Below, piece by piece: positions 1 to 7,846 of a DNA stretch of 64,000 bases. The stretch spans positions 1-64,000 of the forward strand of contig NZ_PJPV01000026.1 in NCBI RefSeq assembly GCF_002864045.1, in the 5' to 3' direction. Under the pieces are notes generated by a model that was not told the DNA's origin, did not search any database, and saw only the letters and a program-made list of their open reading frames with translations. Every line of letters starts with the position of its first letter. The first letter of the stretch is position 1. Source of the DNA: Endozoicomonas acroporae (GTDB taxonomy: Bacteria; Pseudomonadota; Gammaproteobacteria; Pseudomonadales; Endozoicomonadaceae). Both the position numbers and the translations under genes were made by a program.

Positions 1-131
1 TGGAATCGTATTTTCTGGCTAAGTGGGCAGTTACTATGCAAGGCACAACGTAGGGAGCATAGCCGTAGCTATGTGACCGTAGTTGTAACGCCGCAGAGTG
101 ACTGTCCACTTAGTCAGAAAATACGATTTCA
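1..131. repeat. palindromic MITE-like element A
   Basis: Two arms, 4-31 and 101-128, are reverse complements with about two mismatches, and the match extends weakly to 1 and 131. The interior (about 40-90) contains a second, weaker inverted repeat around GCATAGC/GCTATGTG, so the whole unit can fold into one long hairpin. No ORF with a recognisable product lies in it. It sits just beyond the 3' end of the phosphatase gene, where Pseudomonas carries murB. It may extend left beyond the window. A non-autonomous mobile element or bidirectional terminator are both possible. Confidence 0.6.
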
Positions 132-144
132 TTTTGTTAACTAC

Positions 145-615
145 TTATTTATGGGTTTTCTGCAAATGATCCAGCAACGCAACCCCACCCAGCTCAACCA
201 GATTAAGTACCCGCTCAAATCCTTCGTTACCACCGTAGTAAGGATCCGGGACTTCAGAGACTGGCAGGTCAGCAAAATCAAGAAAAAGCTTCAGCTTACA
301 GGCATGTTCCTGCGGGCAGATCTTTTGCAGGTTCTTCAGGTTCTCTCTATCCATAGCCAGAATATAATCCTGCTCAACAAAATCAGCAGAGATTACCTTG
401 CGGGAGCGAATAAATGAAAGGTCATAACCGTGATCCGCAGCCTGCTGCATGGAACGGCTGTCTGGTAACCCGCCATCATGCCAGCCACTGGTGCCCGCTG
501 AATCAACTCTGATACAGTCTGACAACCCTGCTTCGGCCACTTGGTGGGCAAACACACCATGGGCAGTGGGTGACCGACAGATATTTCCCAGACAGACGAA
601 CAGTACTTTTGTCAT
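145..615 (-). CDS. low molecular weight protein-tyrosine-phosphatase
   Basis: Low-Mr protein tyrosine phosphatase of 156 aa, the usual family length, cytoplasmic. The N-terminal P-loop CLGNICRS (Cys8 nucleophile, Arg14) and the C-terminal general-acid loop VPDPYYGG are both intact, so it should be active on phosphotyrosine or small aryl phosphates. It starts five bases after the kdsB stop and is the last gene of the exbB-exbD-lpxK-ycaR-kdsB operon, the order known from Pseudomonas. In relatives this family is linked to control of exopolysaccharide tyrosine kinases, but no such kinase is seen here. Substrate is unknown. Confidence 0.92.
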   Translation of the reverse strand: MTKVLFVCLGNICRSPTAHGVFAHQVAEAGLSDCIRVDSAGTSGWHDGGLPDSRSMQQAADHGYDLSFIRSRKVISADFVEQDYILAMDRENLKNLQKICPQEHACKLKLFLDFADLPVSEVPDPYYGGNEGFERVLNLVELGGVALLDHLQKTHK

Positions 616-620
616 TCTGT

Positions 621-1511
621 TTATGCTCTGACCGTGGTTTCATTGGGCTCAGGACTGTCCAGTTCCTGCTCTCTTGCAAGCAATGCACGAACTGCCAGCA
701 GATCCTGTTCCGTATCGACACCATGGGGCGGCGTTGCCACCGCTTCAGCCACATGAATACGATAGCCATGCCACATCAGTCGAAGCTGCTCAAGAGACTC
801 CATGCTCTCAATCGGGCTGACACCCCAGGTCACATAATGATTCAGGAGTCCAACCCGATAGGCATAGATGCCAATGTGACGCTGAAAGCAGGCATCTGCC
901 GACACTCTCTTTTCCTCCGTGGCAAAATCGTCCCGCGCCCAGGGAATGGGCGCACGACTGAAATAAAGCGCATACCCCCGGGCATCAGCAACCACCTTGA
1001 CAATACCGGGATCGAAAATCTGCTCCACCCGGGTCAACGGGCTGGATAACGTAGCAGCCCCTGCCTCAGACGACAGCTGCAGATTTCTGGCCACCTGATT
1101 GATCACAGAGGGGGGAATCAGAGGTTCATCACCCTGCACATTGACAATGATTTCATCATCCTTCAGACCATAGATTCTGGCCACTTCCTGCAACCGGTCA
1201 GTACCAGAAGGATGTCCCGGCAGCGTCATGCATACCTCTGCGCCAAAACCTTCAGCCACCTTCAGAATACGCTCATCATCCGTAGCAATGATGACCTTCC
1301 TGGCGGCACTGGCCAGTGCCCGCTCATAAACATGCTGCATCATAGGCTTGCCCGCAATATCAGCCAGTGGCTTGCCCGGCAAACGGCTGGAAGCAAATCG
1401 GGCAGGTATTACAACGGTGAAGTCAGAGCCTTCAGCTGATAAAGAGCCTTCAGCTGGGAGAGAGCCTTCAGCCGATAAAGAGCCCTCAGCCGATAAAAAG
1501 CCTTGTGCCAT
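621..1511 (-). CDS. kdsB: 3-deoxy-manno-octulosonate cytidylyltransferase
   Basis: CMP-Kdo synthetase: activates Kdo with CTP for lipopolysaccharide inner-core synthesis in the cytoplasm. The family start VVIPARFASSRLPGKPLADI, the GDEPLIPP motif and HIGIYAYR are all present. The protein (296 aa) is longer than the usual about 250 aa because about 28 extra N-terminal residues, four copies of a six-residue unit like LSAEGS, precede the catalytic domain. They are encoded by an 18-bp tandem repeat. The ATG overlaps the ycaR stop as TGATG, which supports the long start and translational coupling. The extension is probably a flexible tail; a start inside the repeat is less likely because no ATG lies there. 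Confidence 0.93.
   Translation of the reverse strand: MAQGFLSAEGSLSAEGSLPAEGSLSAEGSDFTVVIPARFASSRLPGKPLADIAGKPMMQHVYERALASAARKVIIATDDERILKVAEGFGAEVCMTLPGHPSGTDRLQEVARIYGLKDDEIIVNVQGDEPLIPPSVINQVARNLQLSSEAGAATLSSPLTRVEQIFDPGIVKVVADARGYALYFSRAPIPWARDDFATEEKRVSADACFQRHIGIYAYRVGLLNHYVTWGVSPIESMESLEQLRLMWHGYRIHVAEAVATPPHGVDTEQDLLAVRALLAREQELDSPEPNETTVRA
1426..1497 (-). repeat. 18-bp minisatellite in the kdsB 5' end, 4 units
   Basis: Four consecutive 18-bp units (1426-1443, 1444-1461, 1462-1479, 1480-1497) differ at a few positions and keep the reading frame. On the plus strand they share the core AGCYGATAAAGAGCC; the second unit diverges most. They encode the extra N-terminal six-residue repeats of KdsB. 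Confidence 0.9.
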
Positions 1512-1705
1512 CAGGACGCCTCATCCAAACGTTCATCAACGGTCAATGTGCGCGCCTCACCTTCGAGCATGACAGGAATACCGTCACGAACCGGATAAGC
1601 AAGACCGCAGGGTCTGCAAACCAGTTCCTGACGCTCTTTATTTGGCCGCACTTCCCCTTTACACAGTGGGCAGGCCAGAATTTCAAACAGCGTTTTATCC
1701 ATCAT
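1511..1705 (-). CDS. ycaR: Trm112/YcaR-family small zinc-ribbon-like protein
   Basis: Trm112-like (YcaR) protein of 64 aa. It shows the typical [13 protein letters not shown] start, and four cysteines in two CxxC pairs (CPLC and CRPC) that look able to bind zinc. It also has the conserved [12 protein letters not shown] segment. In eukaryotes and archaea Trm112 activates methyltransferases; the bacterial role is not settled. It sits between lpxK and kdsB, its conserved place in gammaproteobacteria, and its stop codon overlaps the kdsB start. Confidence 0.9.
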   Translation of the reverse strand: MMDKTLFEILACPLCKGEVRPNKERQELVCRPCGLAYPVRDGIPVMLEGEARTLTVDERLDEAS

Positions 1706-1718
1706 TGTTCCTCAGCCA

Positions 1719-2777
1719 TCAGCCAGCAAATACCGGCTTACGAGCTTCAATCATTGCCACCAGCTGCTCAATACATGAGTCCGATACACGGGTCGTCACC
1801 GGCAGATACCAGTGTCGGTGATCGGCAAAACCACTGCATTTAACGGCATCCTTGGCCGTCATAATTACCGGAAGATCGTCGTTAAAACAGATATCTTCCA
1901 GTGCAAATAAGTGGTGATCAGGATAAGGATGACCAATAACATCGTATCCCAAAGAGCGCAGTGTATTAAAAAAACGCTCCGGATTACCAATCCCTGCAAC
2001 ACCATGAACCCTGGTTTTATCGGGAATTGCTTGCGAAATACCCGTCATGCTGACCAGCGCCGAAGGTTCAAGGGAAAAACAGTACAGTTTTTCCCGCTCC
2101 ATCGTGGTCAGCCCAAGCGAACTTGCCACTTCCTCAGCCTTCGCTGACACAGAAGTATGGTTGGTGTTGACCAGAATCATATCCACCTGGCTCATTCTTT
2201 CCGGTGGTTCCCGAAGCGGGCCTGCGGGCAGACACAGTTGGTTGCCAAGCAACCGGTCACCATCCAGAACCAATACTTCAATATGCCGTTGCAGATTATA
2301 GTGCTGCAATCCATCATCTGCGATGATCAGATTGCAGTCTGTCTGATCACAGAGATAGCGGGCCGCCTTTACACGATCAACGTCAACAATCAAAGGGACA
2401 TGCAGCTGTCGGGCGAGCATCACCGGCTCATCCCCTGCCTTTGCCGGGTCAGAATCCGGCCGGACCGACAGGGGCATACCTCCGGTTTTTGCTCCAAATC
2501 CACGGCTGATAATCCCCGGCCGGTAGCCCCTTCGCTGAAACTCCCGTACAAGGGCGGCAACCAAAGGGGTTTTACCGGTTCCACCGACCGAAATATTACC
2601 CACCACAATGACCGGCACAGGCGAAGACCAGCGCGCTGCCTGCAGTAAACGCTGCTTTCTTCTCGCAGCCAGAAAGGAAAATAACCAGCTAAGTGGCTTG
2701 AGAAAGCGGGTCCAGCCACCGGAAGGAGCATACCAGGAGCCTGTGACCGACTGACTGAAGCGGGACCAGAGCTTCAC
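1719..2777 (-). CDS. lpxK: tetraacyldisaccharide 4'-kinase
   Basis: LpxK phosphorylates the 4' position of the lipid A disaccharide precursor at the inner membrane. Length (352 aa) fits the family. A Walker A loop with the pattern GGTGKTP lies near residue 62-70, an N-terminal hydrophobic segment (PLSWLFSFLAARR) matches the membrane-anchoring helix, and DDGLQH near residue 155 is the conserved catalytic block. The start overlaps the exbD stop (ATGA), so it is translationally coupled inside the envelope operon. Confidence 0.95.
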   Translation of the reverse strand: MKLWSRFSQSVTGSWYAPSGGWTRFLKPLSWLFSFLAARRKQRLLQAARWSSPVPVIVVGNISVGGTGKTPLVAALVREFQRRGYRPGIISRGFGAKTGGMPLSVRPDSDPAKAGDEPVMLARQLHVPLIVDVDRVKAARYLCDQTDCNLIIADDGLQHYNLQRHIEVLVLDGDRLLGNQLCLPAGPLREPPERMSQVDMILVNTNHTSVSAKAEEVASSLGLTTMEREKLYCFSLEPSALVSMTGISQAIPDKTRVHGVAGIGNPERFFNTLRSLGYDVIGHPYPDHHLFALEDICFNDDLPVIMTAKDAVKCSGFADHRHWYLPVTTRVSDSCIEQLVAMIEARKPVFAG

Positions 2778-3202
2778 TGAGCAGACTCGGTATCTTTTCG
2801 GGTGGTCATGCTCAGGTTGGTAAAACCCAGCTGCCCGGCAGCATCCATTGCCGTAACAACCGCCTGATAAGGCGTATTGGCGTCAGCGGTAATAATCAGG
2901 GGAATCTTGCTGTCTCCCTGGCTTACTTTCCCCAGTGCCCGCTTGAGTGTATCCAGCTGACCATTGACCAGCCCCTGACCGTCAACGGCAAAATCTCCAG
3001 ACTTGCTGATGATGATCTCAATCTGCTTTGGCTGCTGCTGTAATACCTCTGCGGAGGATTCCGGCAAGTCAATGGCCAGATGCGTCTCCTTGGTGAAGGT
3101 GGTTGAGACCATAAAGAAAATCAGCAGCAGGAATACCACATCAATCAGGGGCGTCAGGTTGATCGACACCTCTTCCTGATTTATCTGTCGTCGGAAGTTC
3201 AT
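2774..3202 (-). CDS. exbD: ExbD/TolR-family proton-channel subunit
   Basis: Inner-membrane ExbD/TolR protein, 142 aa. A single transmembrane helix (about residues 17-36) contains the channel Asp in LIDVVFLLLIFFM, followed by a periplasmic domain. It pairs with the ExbB protein encoded just upstream, with overlapping start and stop codons. In this gene order the pair lies upstream of lpxK and its energised partner is not defined; no tonB is visible nearby, so a link to lipid A or envelope transport is possible but unproven. Confidence 0.93.
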   Translation of the reverse strand: MNFRRQINQEEVSINLTPLIDVVFLLLIFFMVSTTFTKETHLAIDLPESSAEVLQQQPKQIEIIISKSGDFAVDGQGLVNGQLDTLKRALGKVSQGDSKIPLIITADANTPYQAVVTAMDAAGQLGFTNLSMTTRKDTESAQ

Positions 3203-3882
3203 TTTTTCCTGGCCTCACTGCCCAGAGCGGATGAAGAGCCCAGAGCGGATGAAGGGCCGTTAGCGGATGAAGAGCCCTTACGATCACCCTGCAGCACTTC
3301 CACCAGCTTGATGGCATCCTGCTCCATGGCAACCACCAGCTCATCAATGCGCCGGGTAAAATAGCGATGGAAAATCAGGGCCGGGATAGCTACGGTAAGA
3401 CCGGCTGCTGTGGTAATGAGTGCCTTGGAAATCCCGCCAGCAAGAACACCGGCATTACCGGTGCCTTCAACCATCAGCACAGTAAAGACATCAATCATAC
3501 CGATCACGGTTCCCAGCAAACCCAGCAGCGGAGTAATCGCGGCAATGGTCCCCAGGGTATTGAGATAACGCTCAAGGTCATGGATCACCTTGCCCGCCTG
3601 CTCTTCAATACTTTCCTTCATGATTTCCCGGCCGCTGCGGGCATTGGTCAGACCAGCGGCCAGAATCTCTCCCAGGGGCGACCCGGCTTTCAGCTGGTCA
3701 AGCTTGCGATTGTCCAATCCATTACTTTTGATCCACCTCCATACTTGAGAAAGGGTATTTTTCGGTGCAATGCGTGAGGGTCTCAACGTCCAGAGCCGCT
3801 CGAAGATGATTGCCATGGCAATGACTGAAGACAACAGGATAGGCACCATCAGCCAACCACCGGATTTCACCAGTTCGAACAC
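3199..3882 (-). CDS. exbB: ExbB/TolQ/MotA-family proton-channel protein
   Basis: ExbB/TolQ family protein of 227 aa with a first transmembrane helix near residues 9-27 and the conserved pair around ITPLLGLLGTVIGMIDVF and ALITTAAGLTVAIPALIFH. It forms the proton channel with the following ExbD. The C-terminal cytoplasmic tail is extended by SSALGS-type repeats encoded by an in-frame 18-bp minisatellite, a feature absent from ordinary ExbB. First gene of the six-gene minus-strand operon. Confidence 0.92.
   Translation of the reverse strand: MFELVKSGGWLMVPILLSSVIAMAIIFERLWTLRPSRIAPKNTLSQVWRWIKSNGLDNRKLDQLKAGSPLGEILAAGLTNARSGREIMKESIEEQAGKVIHDLERYLNTLGTIAAITPLLGLLGTVIGMIDVFTVLMVEGTGNAGVLAGGISKALITTAAGLTVAIPALIFHRYFTRRIDELVVAMEQDAIKLVEVLQGDRKGSSSANGPSSALGSSSALGSEARKK
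3224..3277 (-). repeat. 18-bp minisatellite in the exbB 3' end, 3 units
   Basis: Units 3224-3241, 3242-3259 and 3260-3277 are 18 bp with plus-strand core AGCGGATGAAGRGCC. They are in frame and add Ser/Ala/Leu/Gly residues to the ExbB tail. The core matches that of the kdsB repeat at about 13 of 15 positions. Confidence 0.88.
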
Positions 3883-4016
3883 AATAATCTTCCCTTATAA
3901 TGACAAATTCATGATATCTGGCCCGGTTAATGTCAGGCATATCAGTTCCCGGCCAGTATGACTGTATCACAGAGATTAGCGCCATTTAAGCAGTAACTGA
4001 TCGCTTTGGCAGAGCG

Positions 4017-6311
4017 TCAGCGCCACCAGTAGCGGGTGTGTGTTTTGCGGTAGGCTGAAACGGTCATATCACCGTTACCGAGCGTAAAAGAAAGTGAGCC
4101 GTCCGCAGCAGTATTAAAAATTTTCGCCCCCGAGCTTTGCGCACGGGCCAATGTTTCAGCGGCCGGATGACCGAAGCGATTGGCAAAGCCGGAGGAAAAA
4201 ATAACCGCCCCGGGCTGAACAGCAGAGAGAAAGTCAGAACTACTGGAAAACCGGCTACCATGGTGAGCGGCCACCAGAACTCTGGATTCAAGCTCAGCAC
4301 CCTGCTCTATTAAACGTTTCTCAACCCGTCCACTAATGTCTCCGGGCAGTAACAGACTGTCTGACCCTGCTGTCACTTTCAGGACACAGGATGCATCATT
4401 GCTGCGCCGATATTCACCACCGGCCAGCACCTGAAAATAAACCCCATCCCACTCCCAATGATCTCCGGATTGGCATTGCACCCAGTCTTGCTCAAAACCG
4501 GGCAGCCTGGTACCACTGATAACCGGTACATTCGGGTATCTGGACAGCAGTGATGGCAAACCACCTGAATGATCCTGGTCACCATGAGAAATGATAATGC
4601 GATCAATTTGGGCTACACCGGATTTGGACAGCGCCGGAAGAATCACGCTCTCTGCCGCTGACAATTTTTCCGAGAATCGGTCACCGGTGTCGTATACCAG
4701 AAGGTGCTGACGTGTTCTGATAAACACAGACAACCCTTGCCCTACATCCAAAACAGTGACCTCAGCCTGACCTGCCGGTATCTCAGGTGTTTTCGGGAAC
4801 AACGAAGGCATCAGCATCACCGGGGCAAGCCAGCGCAAACGCAGAGTTACCGGAGCGATCAGCAACAGCATACCGGCCACAGCGAACAACAGGTCAACCC
4901 AGGTCAGGGCCTGCTGTGGTGGAATAAGCACCATCAAACCGGACACCCACTGCAGCCCCCATTGAAACCCTGTCACCAGATAATCCAGCCCAGCCATGAT
5001 GAAACCGGCAGCCTCAGGCAACACAAACTGCACAATTGCGCTGAACAGCAGTAAGGGAACGACGGCAATGCCAATTAATGGGATGGCCAGAAGATTCACC
5101 AGGGGAGACAGTGGTGATACCGGCTGACCATTAAACAGCAGCAAAGGCGTCAACAGGGCAAACACCAGCCATTGCGGCTTAAACAGGGTTACCGGCCAGC
5201 CGGTCCTCTCCTTTCGGCCAACCATACCGAACAGCAGTGCGCCTGCGGCAATAAACGAGTACCAGAATCCATTGCTGGTTATGGCCAGAGGGTCAATGAC
5301 AAGCACTGCCGCCAAAGCCAACAACCAAAGTGTGGCGGGAGAGGCTCTGATACCCAGCAAGGGTGCCAGTAATGCAGCAAATGTCATCACCAGGGCCCGT
5401 TGCACCGGCACACTGAACCCGGCCAACAAGGCATAAAACAACGCAAACAGCATACCTGTCAGCGCCTTGACCACGGGTAAGGGTACTCTCCGAAGTGGAA
5501 TTCCCCCCAATCGCCCAACAATGGTGGCAAGGGAAAAGCCCAACCAGGCCATAAGACCGATATGCAGCCCGGAAATCACCATCAAATGGGTGGTTCCCGT
5601 CTCATTCAACATCTGCCATTGCTGAGTGTTGATTGCGGTTTTATCACCCAGCAGCAGTGCCGAGAAGATCCCTCTGTTGTTATCCGATACCGTGGAGTAC
5701 AACCACTCTCTTAAAAGCGCCCTTACCTGATGAAGTCGATATATCCCGGTAACATGATTGTCGAGCAGTGATCCGGACTTCACATACCCCGTGGCCTGTA
5801 TCCCCTGACGCAGCGCCCAGGCTTCATAATCGAACGCACCCGGGCTGGAAAAACCATGGGGCTGTCGCAACCTGACCGTTAACTGCCAGGTCTCTCCAGC
5901 CTGCAAATCCGGCGGTTCATACCAGCTGAGCCTGACCTTTTTGGCGTACAGACCAGACCCTGCATGACTGACTGCGAAATCAAAGCGCGCTGCCATGCCG
6001 TTTATCACCGGCAGACTGGCAATCTTTCCTTCGATATTGATATCCCGCCCATGTATACAGCCATCAAGGCGAGTGACAGCGTAATGCGTTGCATACCATG
6101 AGCTGGCAAGAGTACCCGCCAGCAGAGGCAGCAGCCACCAGCGGACCCGGGAAGCTCCGGCTGACGATAACCCCCACAGAAACAGAATGAACAGCGGCAG
6201 GCTGATCGACAGCAGTACTGACATGCCAAATGTCAATGAAACAAAACCACTGGCAAGTACGAAGATAAGTAACCCCCTTGCCGGTTTTATGGTCGTGTGC
6301 GTGTTATCCAC
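4017..6311 (-). CDS. comEC: ComEC/Rec2-family DNA uptake channel protein
   Basis: ComEC/Rec2 inner-membrane protein (764 aa), thought to pass single-stranded DNA across the inner membrane during natural transformation. Order of parts: N-terminal hydrophobic helices with a DUF4131-like region (to about residue 190), the Competence domain with LMVISGLHIGLMAWL near 245, more helices, and a C-terminal metallo-beta-lactamase domain. That domain has the motifs VLDVGQGLSVFI, SHGDQDHSGG and AAHHGSRFSSS. All key metal-binding motifs look intact. It lies next to the exbB operon, as in Pseudomonas. Confidence 0.94.
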   Translation of the reverse strand: MDNTHTTIKPARGLLIFVLASGFVSLTFGMSVLLSISLPLFILFLWGLSSAGASRVRWWLLPLLAGTLASSWYATHYAVTRLDGCIHGRDINIEGKIASLPVINGMAARFDFAVSHAGSGLYAKKVRLSWYEPPDLQAGETWQLTVRLRQPHGFSSPGAFDYEAWALRQGIQATGYVKSGSLLDNHVTGIYRLHQVRALLREWLYSTVSDNNRGIFSALLLGDKTAINTQQWQMLNETGTTHLMVISGLHIGLMAWLGFSLATIVGRLGGIPLRRVPLPVVKALTGMLFALFYALLAGFSVPVQRALVMTFAALLAPLLGIRASPATLWLLALAAVLVIDPLAITSNGFWYSFIAAGALLFGMVGRKERTGWPVTLFKPQWLVFALLTPLLLFNGQPVSPLSPLVNLLAIPLIGIAVVPLLLFSAIVQFVLPEAAGFIMAGLDYLVTGFQWGLQWVSGLMVLIPPQQALTWVDLLFAVAGMLLLIAPVTLRLRWLAPVMLMPSLFPKTPEIPAGQAEVTVLDVGQGLSVFIRTRQHLLVYDTGDRFSEKLSAAESVILPALSKSGVAQIDRIIISHGDQDHSGGLPSLLSRYPNVPVISGTRLPGFEQDWVQCQSGDHWEWDGVYFQVLAGGEYRRSNDASCVLKVTAGSDSLLLPGDISGRVEKRLIEQGAELESRVLVAAHHGSRFSSSSDFLSAVQPGAVIFSSGFANRFGHPAAETLARAQSSGAKIFNTAADGSLSFTLGNGDMTVSAYRKTHTRYWWR

Positions 6312-6628
6312 GTAGTCTTGCCTACCATTTCAGTGCATAATCCAAGGCTTTACCTCATTCAAGGCACTGTTCTGCCCTGCCTTGAATGACCGCAATTGTG
6401 CTGTGGCATAATCAACCATTCTTTATTTGAAAAGTGGCATGTCATGGCCGATGAAAATCAGCAAGCATAGATGAATTTCAGTCTGGAAAAGCCAATCCCG
6501 AATCGATTGAAGGCAGCTGGCAAGACTTCCATACTGGAAAACTGGCAACCTCTGCAAACCATGAACTAAAGTCATAGCTCAGAGCATAATGAGTTGATGT
6601 CATGATAGCGGTAAGATAGTGAAAGGAT
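6312..6628. other. intergenic region comEC / DUF2062
   Basis: Divergent gap of 317 bp. It contains a perfect 11-bp inverted repeat (6356-6366 and 6378-6388, arms CATTCAAGGCA/TGCCTTGAATG) without a T tract, which could be an operator or RNA hairpin. A tiny ORF of eight codons (ATG at about 6444) precedes the DUF2062 gene but has no further support. No tRNA or larger gene was seen. Confidence 0.5.
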
Positions 6629-7162
6629 ATGGCGAAAAAACTGATTAAAAGGTATTTGCCGGAACCAAAAACCATCAAGGAACATCGCCACCTGCGGTTT
6701 CTGGGTTCTGCATTATATGATGCAAACCTGTGGCAACTGAATCGCCGCTCCGCTGCTGCCGCATTTTTTGTCGGCATATTTGTTGCGTTTATTCCCATGC
6801 CGTTCCAAATGATTCTGGCGGCATGTCTGGCCATTGTTTTCCGATGCAATCTGCCTCTTTCTGTCGCACTGGTCTGGATAACCAACCCATTGACCATGCC
6901 TGCCATATTCTATTTTACATACAAAATTGGCTGTTTTATCCTTCAGACACCGGTAAGTGCAGCTTCCTTTGAACTCACCGTACAAGGTCTGGGTGCCGGA
7001 CTTGCTCGTGTGTGGAAGCCTCTTTATCTGGGATCGCTGGTATCAGGCGTTGTGCTCGGCTTTATCAGTTACCTGCTGATTCGAGCGGCCTGGCGCTGGA
7101 ATGTTGTCAGCCACTGGCGCCAGAGAAACAAACGTCGCTCCCGACCCGATCCTTTCAACTAA
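6629..7162 (+). CDS. DUF2062 membrane protein
   Basis: DUF2062 family inner-membrane protein of 177 aa. The signature stretch FVAFIPMPFQMILAACLAI (about residues 51-69), the motif WITNPLTMPAIFYFTYKIG and a C-terminal helix followed by a basic tail match the family. Function is unknown; it is found next to comEC in Pseudomonas too. The start is preceded by AAAGG. Confidence 0.85.
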   Translation: MAKKLIKRYLPEPKTIKEHRHLRFLGSALYDANLWQLNRRSAAAAFFVGIFVAFIPMPFQMILAACLAIVFRCNLPLSVALVWITNPLTMPAIFYFTYKIGCFILQTPVSAASFELTVQGLGAGLARVWKPLYLGSLVSGVVLGFISYLLIRAAWRWNVVSHWRQRNKRRSRPDPFN

Positions 7163-7196
7163 CCGCTATTCAAAAGTCTCTAGAGATAACAGCCCC

Positions 7197-7502
7197 ATGC
7201 AAAGAAGTTTTCAAAAACGCCAGCCAAAACTGGAAGGTCGTGGTCTGCTTGAAGCTATCAGCACCGATGGCCCTCACAGCGACTGGCTGGGGATGCCGGA
7301 TTACTACATCCATACCCTGACGGTTGCTGGTGAGGATTACAAATACCTGTCGGCCGACAAGCAACTGGATGTCAACGTTGGTGATACGGTGGTCTTCAGA
7401 TATCAGGAAGTCGGCAAGACTGAAAACAAGGAAAAGCGCATTGATAAGCGCTCCCTTGGTCTCTACATTGACCCAAGCCAATACCTTCAGGAAACGCCCT
7501 GA
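7197..7502 (+). CDS. conserved hypothetical small protein
   Basis: Protein of 101 aa that I do not recognise. The frame is open upstream to 7101 but would overlap the DUF2062 gene by 60 bp; the ATG at 7197 (MQRSFQKRQPKLEGRGLLEA) lies 34 bp after that gene and gives a compact, mostly hydrophilic, beta-rich protein without signal peptide or membrane segment. Probably cotranscribed with the DUF2062 gene. It could be a small beta-barrel domain protein; no function is proposed. Confidence 0.65.
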   Translation: MQRSFQKRQPKLEGRGLLEAISTDGPHSDWLGMPDYYIHTLTVAGEDYKYLSADKQLDVNVGDTVVFRYQEVGKTENKEKRIDKRSLGLYIDPSQYLQETP

Positions 7503-7846
7503 AGCCTGCCTGCCGGGCCGTCTGACCGGGTAAACCCTGCGTCCGGACGGCTGGTAACTGTCGGCAAAATCACTCTGAATTTGAGTATCACCTCTGGCGC
7601 ATCAAGCCGCTGGTTTCCGGGCTATAAACCACTTTTGAATGGTTGACTGAAACCAATTTAAGCAACACGCGGAACTATATGACTCAAAAGCAGACTAAGT
7701 GTTTATTGACTGTGTTTTATGAGTACCTGACAGCAGCAAATCCCTGACAATATACAATTTCGGAATATCAATTTTAAAAAATAAAAAATCACAATATTTT
7801 AAGTCAATCTGTGGTTGACCATATCCGGTAAAAGTGACCATTAACC
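7503..7846. other. A/T-rich intergenic region
   Basis: Gap of 344 bp that turns sharply A/T-rich after about 7660. A short GC-rich imperfect inverted repeat (CCGTC...GACGG, about 7519-7548) follows the upstream gene and may help termination. No gene seen. Confidence 0.4.
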
